Origin: Acidimicrobiales bacterium
GTDB taxonomy: Bacteria > Actinomycetota > Acidimicrobiia > Acidimicrobiales > SKKL01
Direction of reading: 5' to 3'
DNA length: 39,731 nt
NCBI GenBank assembly: GCA_007121465.1
Contig: SKKL01000168.1
Coordinates: 1-39,731 of the forward strand
Shown here piece by piece: positions 1-8,060 of the stretch. The notes beneath the pieces are model-generated. The model saw nothing but the letters and a program-made list of their open reading frames with translations, was not told the origin of the DNA and did no database searches. Numbering within the stretch: position 1 is the first letter of the stretch; each line of letters starts with the position of its first letter. Position numbers and translations under genes: made by a program.

Positions 1-161
<161 letters not shown>

Positions 162-165
<4 letters not shown>

Positions 166-1412
166 GCGGGGCGACCCACGACGTCGTGGTCGTGGGCGCC
201 GGACCCGCCGGAGCCACCACCGCGACACTCCTCGCTCGGGCCGGACTGACCGTGGCGCTGGTCGACCGAGCACGGTTCCCTCGTGACAAGACCTGCGGCG
301 ACGGCCTGACCACCCTTGCGCTGCGCGAGCTCGACAGCCTCGGGCTCGACCCCGGACGGGTGGCATCCTGGACGCCGGTGCCGGTGGCCCACCTCCACTC
401 CCCCGGCGGCCGCCACGTGAAGCTGCCGCTCCCCGAGGGACCGGGTCAGTACGCCGCGATCGCGCGCCGGATCGACCTCGATGCCGAGCTGGTCGAGATG
501 GCCGCGTCGGCCGGAGCCGAGGTCCGTGAGGAATGGCCGCTGTCCGACGCCACCCAATCCACCCACGGCGTCTCGGTGTCGGGCCCCACCGGCTCCGAGC
601 CGATACGGGCCCGCTGGATCGTCGCCGCCGACGGCGTGTGGTCACCGACCCGCAAGGCCCTCGGGCTGGCCGAGCACCGCTACCGGGGCGAGTGGCACGC
701 CTTCCGTCAGTACCGCACCACCACCGCGGCGGCCGCCTCGGAGCTCCACGTGTGGTTCGAGCGCGACCTGCTCCCTGGCTACGTCTGGTCGTTCCCCCTG
801 CCCGATGGTCGGGCCAATGTGGGCTTCGGTGTCCTCCGGGGCGACTCGCTCGACGGTGGAGCACTCGCCCGGCTCTGGCCCGAGATCCTCGCTCGCCCCC
901 ACATCGCCGCTGTCCTCGGGTCCGACTCCGAGGCCGAGGGACCGCACCGGGCGTGGCCGATTCCCGCTCGGGTCGATCGCGCCCTCCTCGGGGCCGGCCG
1001 GGTGCTGTTCACCGGCGACGCCGCCCGAGCAACCGACGTCTTCACCGGCGAAGGGATCGGCCAAGCGCTGCTCACCGGGCGTCTCGCCGCGGCGACGATC
1101 ACCGACGACCCCGACGGCGACCCGCTCACGCTCGTCGATCGGTACACGAGCGCCGTGCGCCACGAGCTGGTCGCCGACCATCGCATGGCCGCCGGGCTCT
1201 CCCGCCTGGTGTCGACCTCCCCGGTGGCCGAGGCATCCATCGCCATCGTCGGGCTCACCAGCTGGACTCGCCGCAACGTGGCCCGGTGGCTCTTCGAGGA
1301 CTCTCCGCGAGGCATCGCCCTCACTCCGAGTCGGTGGCGCAAGGGTGCACTGAGCGGTCCCGGAGCGTTCACCGGCGAGACACACACCCGAAACGCCGCC
1401 TCCTTACCCTGA
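162..1412 (+). CDS. Geranylgeranyl reductase family FAD-dependent oxidoreductase
   Basis: A 416-aa flavoprotein of the geranylgeranyl reductase/PHBH-like group, which reduces isoprenoid double bonds or hydroxylates substrates using FAD. Residues 8-17 hold the Rossmann dinucleotide fold (VVVVGAGPAG). A KTCGDGL segment near residue 45 matches the family's CG-containing active-site loop. The second FAD contact is FTGDAARATDVFTGEGIG near residues 284-301. Length is normal for the family. The ATG at 162 overlaps the stop of the preceding gene, so it is probably coupled to it. Actinobacterial homologues often act on menaquinone or polyprenyl lipids, but nothing here fixes the substrate. No membrane segment is obvious. 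Confidence 0.85.
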
Positions 1413-1504
1413 CCTGTGTCGGAACCCGCCGGGACTGGTCATCACCGGCACACAGAGGTCCGACCGAGCAGGTGATCAGGGTCCCCCACCCGATGTCACC
1501 CGGA

Positions 1505-1552
1505 GGCCTCCTCGCATCGCCGTCCCTCCCCCCTCGACGGTGCGAGGAGGCC
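1505..1552 (+). terminator. Strong hairpin, probable terminator after the flavoprotein
   Basis: A perfect 12-bp inverted repeat (GGCCTCCTCGCA at 1505-1516, TGCGAGGAGGCC at 1541-1552) has a second 5-bp inner stem (1520-1524 with 1536-1540). There is no T-run, as is common for terminators in high-GC actinomycetes. It lies 93 bases after the flavoprotein stop and just upstream of the next promoter. The rest of 1413-1579 shows no gene. Confidence 0.6.
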
Positions 1553-1567
1553 CCGCTCTGTACAACG

Positions 1568-1573
1568 TATAGT
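1568..1573 (+). promoter_or_regulatory. -10 element of a leaderless promoter (nitronate monooxygenase)
   Basis: TATAGT is followed by 6 bases and then ATG at 1580, placing the predicted transcription start on the start codon. The nearest good Shine-Dalgarno sequence (AGGAGG, 1545-1550) is inside the hairpin and 29 bases away, too far to serve. Confidence 0.6.
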
Positions 1574-1579
1574 CGGAGC

Positions 1580-2533
1580 ATGATCCGAACACGCCTCACC
1601 GACGCACTCCAGATCGACCATCCGGTCATGCTCGCCGGGATGGGAGGAGTCTCCTATCACCAGCTCGTCGCCTCCGTGTCCGAGGCGGGCGGGTTCGGCT
1701 GCATGGGGGCCTCCACCATGGGCCCGGACGAGATGGTCACCGAGATGGCCTCGGTCCGCCAGCTCACCGACAAGCCCTACGGCGTCGATCTGCTGACCGC
1801 GTCGCCGGGAGACTTCGAAGCGCGAGTCCAAGCCGTGATCGACGGAGGCGCCCAGGTGTTCGTCGCCGGCCTCGGCGTCCCCCGCGACGTGGTCGACCTG
1901 TGCCATCGAAACAACGTCCTGGTGGTGAACATGTGCGGCAAGGTCCGCCATGCCATCGCCGCCGTCGAAGCGGGATGCGACCTCGTCGTCGCCCAGGGCA
2001 CCGAAGCCGGAGGCCACACCGGTCAGGTCGCGACCATGGCGCTGGTCCCCCAGATCGTCGACGCGGTCGGCGACCGCGTGCCGGTGGTCGCCGCGGGAGG
2101 CATCGTCGACGGGCGAGGCCTCGCCGCTGCCCTGACGCTCGGCGCCGACGGCGTGTGGGTCGGCACTCGGTTCATCGCCACCCCCGAGGCCCGCACCACC
2201 CCGGGCTACAAGGAGGCGTTGCTCGGCCTCCAGGACGACGGGACGGTGATCTCCCGGGGCTACACCGGCAAGACCTGTCGGGTCGTGCGCAACTCCTACA
2301 CCCAGTTCTGGGACGAGAACCCCGACCAGCTCGCCCCGTTCCCGGCCCAGTTCCTCCGCTCGGTCGAAGACGGTGCCAACCACCTCGGCGCCGACGAGTC
2401 GGCCGAGGTCGATCCCGAGAAGGAGTTCTGGCCCGCGGGTCAGGGCGCCGGGGCCATCGAGGAACTCGTGCCCGCCGGCGAGCTCGTCGAGCGGTTCGTC
2501 GCCGAGGCCGAGCAGGCCCTCGCCCGCTACTGA
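1580..2533 (+). CDS. Nitronate monooxygenase (2-nitropropane dioxygenase family)
   Basis: A 317-aa FMN-dependent TIM-barrel enzyme expected to oxidise alkyl nitronates such as propionate-3-nitronate to carbonyl compounds and nitrite. The N-terminus has the family's PVMLAGMGG strand-loop. The catalytic-histidine motif GTEAGGHTG places His at residue 146. AAGGIVDGRGLAAAL and GADGVWVGTRF form the phosphate-binding end of the barrel. The frame stays open far upstream, but homology begins at MIRTRL, so ATG 1580 is chosen; a -10 element 6 bases upstream supports a leaderless start. It stands alone and converges on the 65-aa gene with a 13-base gap. The family also includes enoyl reductases and other flavin enzymes, so the substrate is uncertain. 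Confidence 0.88.
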   Translation: MIRTRLTDALQIDHPVMLAGMGGVSYHQLVASVSEAGGFGCMGASTMGPDEMVTEMASVRQLTDKPYGVDLLTASPGDFEARVQAVIDGGAQVFVAGLGVPRDVVDLCHRNNVLVVNMCGKVRHAIAAVEAGCDLVVAQGTEAGGHTGQVATMALVPQIVDAVGDRVPVVAAGGIVDGRGLAAALTLGADGVWVGTRFIATPEARTTPGYKEALLGLQDDGTVISRGYTGKTCRVVRNSYTQFWDENPDQLAPFPAQFLRSVEDGANHLGADESAEVDPEKEFWPAGQGAGAIEELVPAGELVERFVAEAEQALARY

Positions 2534-2546
2534 CGCGATCGGGCGA

Positions 2547-2744
2547 TCAGGCCTCGAGATCCTCGCGAAGGACGTTCCCCCGGTCGATCCCGTTCTCGAA
2601 GATCACCCGGTAGCGGATCCAGGGCCCGAACCCGTTGACGAGAGTGACCCGTCCGCGGGTTCCCTCGGGCACGCCAGGCAGGTCGAACGCGGCCTTCACC
2701 TTCTGTCGGCGGCGCAGCTCTGGCAGTTCTCCGGTGGTGGTCAC
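2547..2744 (-). CDS. Small conserved-looking protein of unknown function (65 aa)
   Basis: Starts with GTG overlapping the stop of the acyl-CoA dehydrogenase (GTGA), with AAGGAG 5 bases upstream, a strong ribosome-binding site. The 65 residues contain KVKAAFDLPGVPEGTRGRV and a second half rich in alternating hydrophobic and polar residues with Gly-Pro turns (NGFGPWIRYRVIF). That pattern suggests a small all-beta barrel, as in SH3/KOW-like folds. I do not recognise the family and give no function. Its overlap with the dehydrogenase implies co-translation and perhaps a role beside it. It converges with the nitronate monooxygenase gene. Confidence 0.75.
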   Translation of the reverse strand: MTTTGELPELRRRQKVKAAFDLPGVPEGTRGRVTLVNGFGPWIRYRVIFENGIDRGNVLREDLEA

Positions 2745-3919
2745 GACGGCTCCTTCGATCGATCGGGTCGACGCGTCTCGGACCACCCGAGCCCCGACTC
2801 GACGTCGAGATCGTGGGGCAACCCGAGGACGCGCTCGGCAATGATGTTCCGTTGCACCTCTCCGGTGCCACCTCCGACGGTGAGCGCCGGGGCGAACAGG
2901 TAGCCGTAGTGCCACAACGCGACGTCGGTGCCGAGTGGTCCCTGGTCGGTGAGCATGGCTCCCGGACCGGCGAGATCCTTCGCCAGACCCATGACATCCT
3001 GGCCGTGTTCGTCGGCGAGGATCTTGCGGATCGACGCCTCGGGACCGGGCTGTTCGCCCCGGATGCGGGCCGAGACGGTGCGCAGGCGGATGAGTCGGAG
3101 GATCTCGGCGTGGGTGTGGAGACGGGCCAGCCGTTGACGGAGCCCCTGGTCCGGCGCCCCTCCGGCGGTCCGCACGACGTCGATCAGGTCCGCCGCAGTG
3201 GGCCCTCGCCCCCAGAGCGCCCCGCCGTCGGACAGCGACACCCGCTCGTTGCCGAGGGTGACCTTGGCCAGTGTCCAACCCTCGTGCTCGTCGCCGACCA
3301 GGGCATCAGCGGGCAGGCGGACATCGGTGAAGAACACCTCGTTGAAGGTGTGAGCACCGGTCATCTCCACGATGGGCCGGATCTCGATGCCGGGAAGATC
3401 CATCGGGCACACGAAGTAGGAGATCCCCCGGTGCTTGGGAGCCTCGGGGTCGGTGCGGGCGATGAGGATGCCGAAGGCTGCGTTGTGGGCGAGCGATGTC
3501 CAGATCTTCTGGCCGTTGACGACCCACGTGTCGCCGTCGCGCTCGGCCCGGGTGGACAAGCCGGCCAGGTCTGAGCCGGCACCCGGCTCGCTGAAGAGCT
3601 GGCACCAGATCTCCTCGCCGGCGAGGAGAGGGAGGAGGTACCGCTCCTTTTGAGCATCGGTGCCCGCATGAACGAGCGTCGGACCGGCCCAGCCGATGCC
3701 GATCGGGTTCGACGGTCGCGACACCCCGGCCGCTGCGAGCTCGTCGTCGATGACGAGCTGATGAACGGGATCGGCGTCGAGACCCCACGGTGCGGGCCAG
3801 TGGGGGGCGACGAGGCCGGCATCGGCGAGGTCGCGGCCCGAGGGCTCGGGATGCTCGGCCAACCACGAGCGAACCGCCACTCGTCGGGGGTCGTCGTCAG
3901 AAGGCAGCTCGAAGTCCAC
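2741..3919 (-). CDS. Acyl-CoA dehydrogenase
   Basis: A FAD enzyme of the acyl-CoA dehydrogenase superfamily, catalysing alpha,beta-dehydrogenation of acyl-CoA thioesters in fatty-acid or sterol side-chain breakdown. Visible family motifs are CQLFSEPGAGSDLAG and VNGQKIWTS (middle beta domain, FAD and substrate contacts) and the C-terminal segment GGGTGEVQRNIIAERVLGLP. Length 392 aa is normal. A GTG at 3928 could also start it, but TAACGT lies exactly 7 bases before the GTG at 3919, and homologues begin near VDFELP, so 3919 is preferred as a leaderless start. It is coupled to the 65-aa gene and divergent from the alpha/beta hydrolase. The chain-length specificity cannot be read from sequence. 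Confidence 0.9.
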   Translation of the reverse strand: MDFELPSDDDPRRVAVRSWLAEHPEPSGRDLADAGLVAPHWPAPWGLDADPVHQLVIDDELAAAGVSRPSNPIGIGWAGPTLVHAGTDAQKERYLLPLLAGEEIWCQLFSEPGAGSDLAGLSTRAERDGDTWVVNGQKIWTSLAHNAAFGILIARTDPEAPKHRGISYFVCPMDLPGIEIRPIVEMTGAHTFNEVFFTDVRLPADALVGDEHEGWTLAKVTLGNERVSLSDGGALWGRGPTAADLIDVVRTAGGAPDQGLRQRLARLHTHAEILRLIRLRTVSARIRGEQPGPEASIRKILADEHGQDVMGLAKDLAGPGAMLTDQGPLGTDVALWHYGYLFAPALTVGGGTGEVQRNIIAERVLGLPHDLDVESGLGWSETRRPDRSKEPS

Positions 3920-3926
3920 GCCGCTC

Positions 3927-3932
3927 ACGTTA
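3927..3932 (-). promoter_or_regulatory. -10 element of a leaderless promoter (acyl-CoA dehydrogenase)
   Basis: On the minus strand TAACGT is followed by 7 bases and GTG at 3919. The same short divergent region (3929-3984) carries CAGGAT at 3973-3978, 6 bases before the ATG of the hydrolase on the other strand, a weaker match of the same kind. Confidence 0.5.
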
Positions 3933-3984
3933 GGACACGCGTCTCGATCCTCGGGCCCACGTCCGCCGGTGGCAGGATGGTCCG

Positions 3985-4845
3985 ATGTCCGAGCCCGTCT
4001 CCGTCCTCATCGATTCGACCGACGGTGTCCGACTCGCCGTGCACGAGCTCGGTGGAGACGGCCCCCTCCTCCTGCTCGCCCATGCGACCGGTTTCCACGG
4101 ACGGGTGTGGGAGCCCCTCGCCTCCCATCTGTCCGACGCGTTCCGATGCGTGTCGGTCGACTTCCGTGGGCACGGCGACAGCTCGCCACCCGCATCCGGG
4201 AGCTTCGCCTGGAGCGGCTTCGCCGACGACGTCGACGCGGTGCTCGACCACCTCGGTCGACCGTCGCGGTGCTTCGGCGTCGGGCACTCCAAAGGCGGGG
4301 CGGCCCTCCTCCTGGCCGAGCAACGACACCCGGGGACCTTCGCCGGCCTCTACCTGTTCGAACCGATCGTGCTCACTCCCGAGGCTCGTGAGTCGGCGAC
4401 CCAGACGGCCGGGGATCACCCGCTGGCGGTCGGCGCACTCCGCCGGCGGGAGGTCTTCGCCTCTCGGGAGGAGGCGCTCGGCAACTACCAGGCCAAACCG
4501 CCCCTCGATGCACTCCATCCCGACGCCCTGGCTGCCTATGTCGACCATGGGTTCGCCGACCTCGACGACGGAACGGTCCGACTCAAGTGCCGGGGGGCGA
4601 ACGAGGCGCAGGTCTACTCGATGAGCGGCGGCCACGACGCGTTCGACGACCTGGACCGGGTCACCTGTCCGACCACGGTTGCCGCAGGCGCCCTCGCGGC
4701 GGGATCGCCATCGGGGTTCGCCGATGCGGTCGCCGAGCGCCTGCCGGCGGGGCGCCTGCACCGCGACGACTCACTCGGGCACTTCGGCCCGCTCGAGGCA
4801 CCCGAACTCGTGGCTGGCCGGATACGCGAGGTGTTCTCGTCGTGA
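3985..4845 (+). CDS. Alpha/beta hydrolase
   Basis: A 286-aa alpha/beta-hydrolase-fold protein. The oxyanion strand reads LLLLAHATGFHGRVWEPLA. The nucleophile elbow GHSKGG puts Ser at residue 102. The catalytic His is probably in SLGHFGPLEAP near the C-terminus, and the acid is likely one of the Asp residues in the preceding strand-loop. Features such as RGHGDSS after strand beta-4 are typical of esterases and epoxide- or lactone-type hydrolases. No signal peptide is present, so it is cytosolic. It overlaps the next gene by four bases and is divergent from the acyl-CoA dehydrogenase, which suggests a lipid or CoA-ester context, but the substrate is unknown. Confidence 0.85.
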   Translation: MSEPVSVLIDSTDGVRLAVHELGGDGPLLLLAHATGFHGRVWEPLASHLSDAFRCVSVDFRGHGDSSPPASGSFAWSGFADDVDAVLDHLGRPSRCFGVGHSKGGAALLLAEQRHPGTFAGLYLFEPIVLTPEARESATQTAGDHPLAVGALRRREVFASREEALGNYQAKPPLDALHPDALAAYVDHGFADLDDGTVRLKCRGANEAQVYSMSGGHDAFDDLDRVTCPTTVAAGALAAGSPSGFADAVAERLPAGRLHRDDSLGHFGPLEAPELVAGRIREVFSS

Positions 4846-5408
4846 CCGCGCCCACCGACCCGTCCGGGCCTCTCGGCGCGGTGATCGATCGGGCCGACGT
4901 GGCGATCGACGCGCTCGTCGACCGGATGCGGGGCAACCCCGTCGCCGACCGCGTCTTCTACTCGGCGTCGGCCCTCGGGGACTGGAGCCTCCTGTGGCAC
5001 CTCGCCGGCGCCACCCAGGGCGTCGTCACCCGGGACCAGGGGTGGCGTCGGGCGATGCGCCTCAGCCTGGCGCTCGGCGTCGAGTCGGCCGTGGTGAACG
5101 GGCCGGTGAAGTCGATGTTCCGGAGGTCGCGCCCCGTCCATGTGGGCGACCGACCCCACCACCTCCGGATGCCGCTCACCAGCAGCTTCCCGAGCGGGCA
5201 CGCCTCGTCGGCCTTCCTCGCCGCTCATCTGCTCGCCGATCGGACGCGGGGCGGGGGCCTCTGGTACGTCCTGGCCGGAGTGGTCGCGACGAGCCGGGTC
5301 CATGTGCGCATCCACCACGCGTCCGATGTCGTCGGCGGGGCGGTCCTCGGACTCGCTCTCGGCGAGGTCGTCCGTCGCCTCGCCCCCCTCGACGCCGACC
5401 CCGAGTGA
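4842..5408 (+). CDS. PAP2-family phosphatase
   Basis: A 188-aa protein starting with GTG overlapping the hydrolase stop (GTGA). It carries the three PAP2 signature blocks: KSMFRRSRP (block 1), SSFPSGHASS (block 2) and SRVHVRIHHASDV (block 3, with the His nucleophile and Asp). Hydrophobic stretches around the blocks, such as YVLAGVVATS and VVGGAVLGLALGEVV, fit a membrane-associated phosphatase acting on phosphatidic acid, polyprenyl diphosphate or similar lipids. Length is at the short end of the family. Coupled translation with the hydrolase suggests they work in one lipid-related pathway, which is inference. Confidence 0.85.
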   Translation: MTAPTDPSGPLGAVIDRADVAIDALVDRMRGNPVADRVFYSASALGDWSLLWHLAGATQGVVTRDQGWRRAMRLSLALGVESAVVNGPVKSMFRRSRPVHVGDRPHHLRMPLTSSFPSGHASSAFLAAHLLADRTRGGGLWYVLAGVVATSRVHVRIHHASDVVGGAVLGLALGEVVRRLAPLDADPE

Positions 5409-5464
5409 CCGATGACCTATCCCGCAGCGGAACAATTGGTGCCGCTCGGGAGGTTGGGCCGGAC

Positions 5465-6061
5465 ATGACCACCTTCGCCGTCACCTACGACTACCGCTGC
5501 CCGTTCGCCCGCATTGCCCACCTCCACGTGGTGGCCGGGCTCGAGGCGGGCGCCGACTGGAACGTGACGTTCCTACCGTTCTCGCTCGGTCAGGTCCACG
5601 TCGAGGAGGGCCAGCCGTCGGTGTGGGACGCGCCCGACAAGGACTCGGGCCTGCTGGCGCTCCGCGTCTCGGCGGTGGTCCGCGAGCGTCACCCCGATGC
5701 CTTCCTCGCTGTCCACCGTGGCCTGTTCGAGGCGCGCCACACCGACGGGGCCGACCTGCGCGACCCCGAGGTGATCTCGGCGGTGCTCTCCGACGCGGGA
5801 GTCGACGCCGCCGCCGTGCTCGAGGAAGCCAACGGCGCAGAAGCCCTCGACATGGTGAGAGCCGACCACGATCGGGCGGCCGACGACAATCGGGTGTGGG
5901 GCGTGCCCACGTTCGTCGTCGACGAGAACGCCGTGTTCGTCCGCTTGATGGCGGCTCCCGCCGACGGAGCAGACGCCACCCGGACCGTGGAGCGGGTCAT
6001 CGACATGATGGCGGGCTGGCCCGAACTGAACGAGTTCAAGCACACCAGCGTTCGCCGCTGA
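5465..6061 (+). CDS. DsbA-family / 2-hydroxychromene-2-carboxylate isomerase-like protein
   Basis: A 198-aa thioredoxin-fold protein. The redox position reads DYRCPFAR with a single Cys at residue 12 instead of CxxC, and the cis-proline loop is WGVPTFVV. This pattern fits the DsbA-like kappa-class GST/isomerase group, not a disulfide oxidase; in actinobacteria such proteins may use mycothiol. No signal peptide is seen, so it is cytosolic. ATG 5465 is chosen because homology starts with MTTFAVTYDY; GGGAGG at 5448-5453 is a ribosome-binding site at somewhat long spacing. It follows the PAP2 gene by 56 bases on the same strand. Biological substrate unknown. Confidence 0.75.
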   Translation: MTTFAVTYDYRCPFARIAHLHVVAGLEAGADWNVTFLPFSLGQVHVEEGQPSVWDAPDKDSGLLALRVSAVVRERHPDAFLAVHRGLFEARHTDGADLRDPEVISAVLSDAGVDAAAVLEEANGAEALDMVRADHDRAADDNRVWGVPTFVVDENAVFVRLMAAPADGADATRTVERVIDMMAGWPELNEFKHTSVRR

Positions 6062-6109
6062 CCGATTTCCTCCGCCGCCCTGGGGGCGTCCGGGCCGAGC
6101 CCGGGCGCC

Positions 6110-6301
6110 TCAGTTGGAGGTGAGGGCCGAGTCGAGCTGCTCGGGATCGGTGCCCGGGGCAGCGAGGAGTACGCGCACGTCGAGCAGCAGGTCGGAGACC
6201 TCGTCGGTGGACACGAGCTCGCGGTGCTGCATGTCACCCAGGCCGCGATCGATGAGCGCGAGCGCTTCGGTGATGGTCTCGACGGCAGCCGTCTCGGTCA
6301 T
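6110..6301 (-). CDS. Small helical protein of unknown function (63 aa)
   Basis: Starts at ATG 6301 with GGGAGG 5 bases upstream, a convincing ribosome-binding site; a longer frame exists upstream but has no such site and basic, shadow-like composition. The protein is acidic and rich in Leu, Ala and Glu with heptad-like spacing (TEALALIDRGLGDM, DLLLDVRVLLAA), suggesting two or three helices. TATGGT at 6355-6360 (minus strand) is a possible -10 element with a leader of about 45 bases. It converges on the DsbA-like gene. Family not recognised. Confidence 0.65.
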   Translation of the reverse strand: MTETAAVETITEALALIDRGLGDMQHRELVSTDEVSDLLLDVRVLLAAPGTDPEQLDSALTSN

Positions 6302-6487
6302 GCGGGCCTCCCGAAGTGTCCGTGCGGACCGGAACTTCCGATCGCACTGCCTCCACCATAGCGACCGAGTGTGACAGCGATGTTTCACATCCGGCCGCCG
6401 AGGTCTCGGCGTCTCTTGGGTCTCGTCGGCACCCTACCCCGCCCGGTGAGGATTCATGCGGCTCTGTGACCTCACGACCACTGGCCC

Positions 6488-6493
6488 TACGAT
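6488..6493 (+). promoter_or_regulatory. -10 element of a leaderless promoter (SDR)
   Basis: TACGAT, then 6 bases, then ATG at 6500; there is no Shine-Dalgarno sequence before this ATG. The intergenic stretch 6302-6499 holds this promoter and the divergent one for the 63-aa gene; no other gene is seen in it. Confidence 0.55.
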
Positions 6494-6499
6494 CGGCCC

Positions 6500-7285
<786 letters not shown>

Positions 7286-7288
7286 GCG

Positions 7289-8014
7289 GTGGCGGGCGCC
7301 CGCACCGTCACCGTCGACGAGGAGGCGCGCGCCGTCCCCCTCGCCCTCGCCCGACTCCATCGTCAGCTCGCCGACGACGAGCCGATCGCCGTGCGGATCG
7401 TTCACCGCCCACCCTCGCCGGTCTCGATCGCGGATCTCGTCAGCGGCGCGGGGTTCGCACTCCGAGACACGAGCGGGACGACCCTGCTCCTCACCCGGCA
7501 GCGGACGCTGCCCGACACCGTCGGCCCGGCCATGGCGATGCTGGTCTGTGGACTCAACCCCAGCCTTCACGCCGCCGACGCCGGCGTTGGATATGCCGGC
7601 CCGGGCAACCGTTTCTGGCCGGCGATGAGAGCGGCCGGCCTCGCCCCCCGCCACGAACCCGGCCCCTCCGACCCGATCCGGCTCCTCACCGAGAGGGGCG
7701 TCGGGATGACCGACATGGTCAAGCGGGCCACCCCCCGAGCCGGCGAGCTCACCGTCGACGAGCACCGCACGGGACTGGGCCGGCTCGAACGACTCGTCGC
7801 CTGGCTCCAGCCGGGCGTGGTGTGCATCGTGGGCCTGGCCGGGTGGAGAGCGGCCGTCGACCGTCGCGCGGTCGCCGGGCCGAGCGACCGGCTCCTCGGC
7901 GGGCGGCCGGTCCACCTCATGCCCTCGACCAGCGGGCTCAACGCCCGCAGCTCGCTCGACGAGCTGACCGACCACCTCCGCGACGCCGCGACGCTCACCG
8001 ATCCCGACCTCTGA
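7289..8014 (+). CDS. Mug/TDG-type mismatch-specific uracil-DNA glycosylase
   Basis: A 241-aa protein. After an N-terminal segment of about 75 residues comes the Mug/TDG signature: LVCGLNPSLHAADAGVGY (active-site motif with Asn, and a phosphate/uracil-binding loop), GNRFWPAM, and the C-terminal loop MPSTSGLNAR, equivalent to the DNA-intercalating motif 2. The enzyme should remove uracil or thymine from G mismatches in base-excision repair. The N-terminal part looks like the final strands of a Rossmann methyltransferase fold (VSGAGFALRDTSGTTLLLTR), an arrangement seen in actinobacterial homologues; that reading is tentative. The GTG start is three bases after the SDR stop, without a clear ribosome-binding site, so coupling with the SDR is likely. 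Confidence 0.8.
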   Translation: MAGARTVTVDEEARAVPLALARLHRQLADDEPIAVRIVHRPPSPVSIADLVSGAGFALRDTSGTTLLLTRQRTLPDTVGPAMAMLVCGLNPSLHAADAGVGYAGPGNRFWPAMRAAGLAPRHEPGPSDPIRLLTERGVGMTDMVKRATPRAGELTVDEHRTGLGRLERLVAWLQPGVVCIVGLAGWRAAVDRRAVAGPSDRLLGGRPVHLMPSTSGLNARSSLDELTDHLRDAATLTDPDL

Positions 8015-8047
8015 GCCCGCCTCGCAGCATCGGGCGGGTGGAGTGGT

Positions 8048-8053
8048 TACCGT
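8048..8053 (+). promoter_or_regulatory. -10 element of a leaderless promoter (glutamate dehydrogenase)
   Basis: TACCGT, 7 bases, then GTG at 8061. If translation began at the in-frame GTG 8043 this element would be inside the coding region, so it also decides the start. Confidence 0.5.
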
Positions 8054-8060
8054 CGATGAG

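Noticed and set aside
533-1579. Long open frame in phase with the nitronate monooxygenase, as if it had a 349-residue N-terminal extension
   Set aside because: It is an Arg/Pro-rich shadow of the flavoprotein gene in another frame; homology begins at ATG 1580, next to a -10 element.
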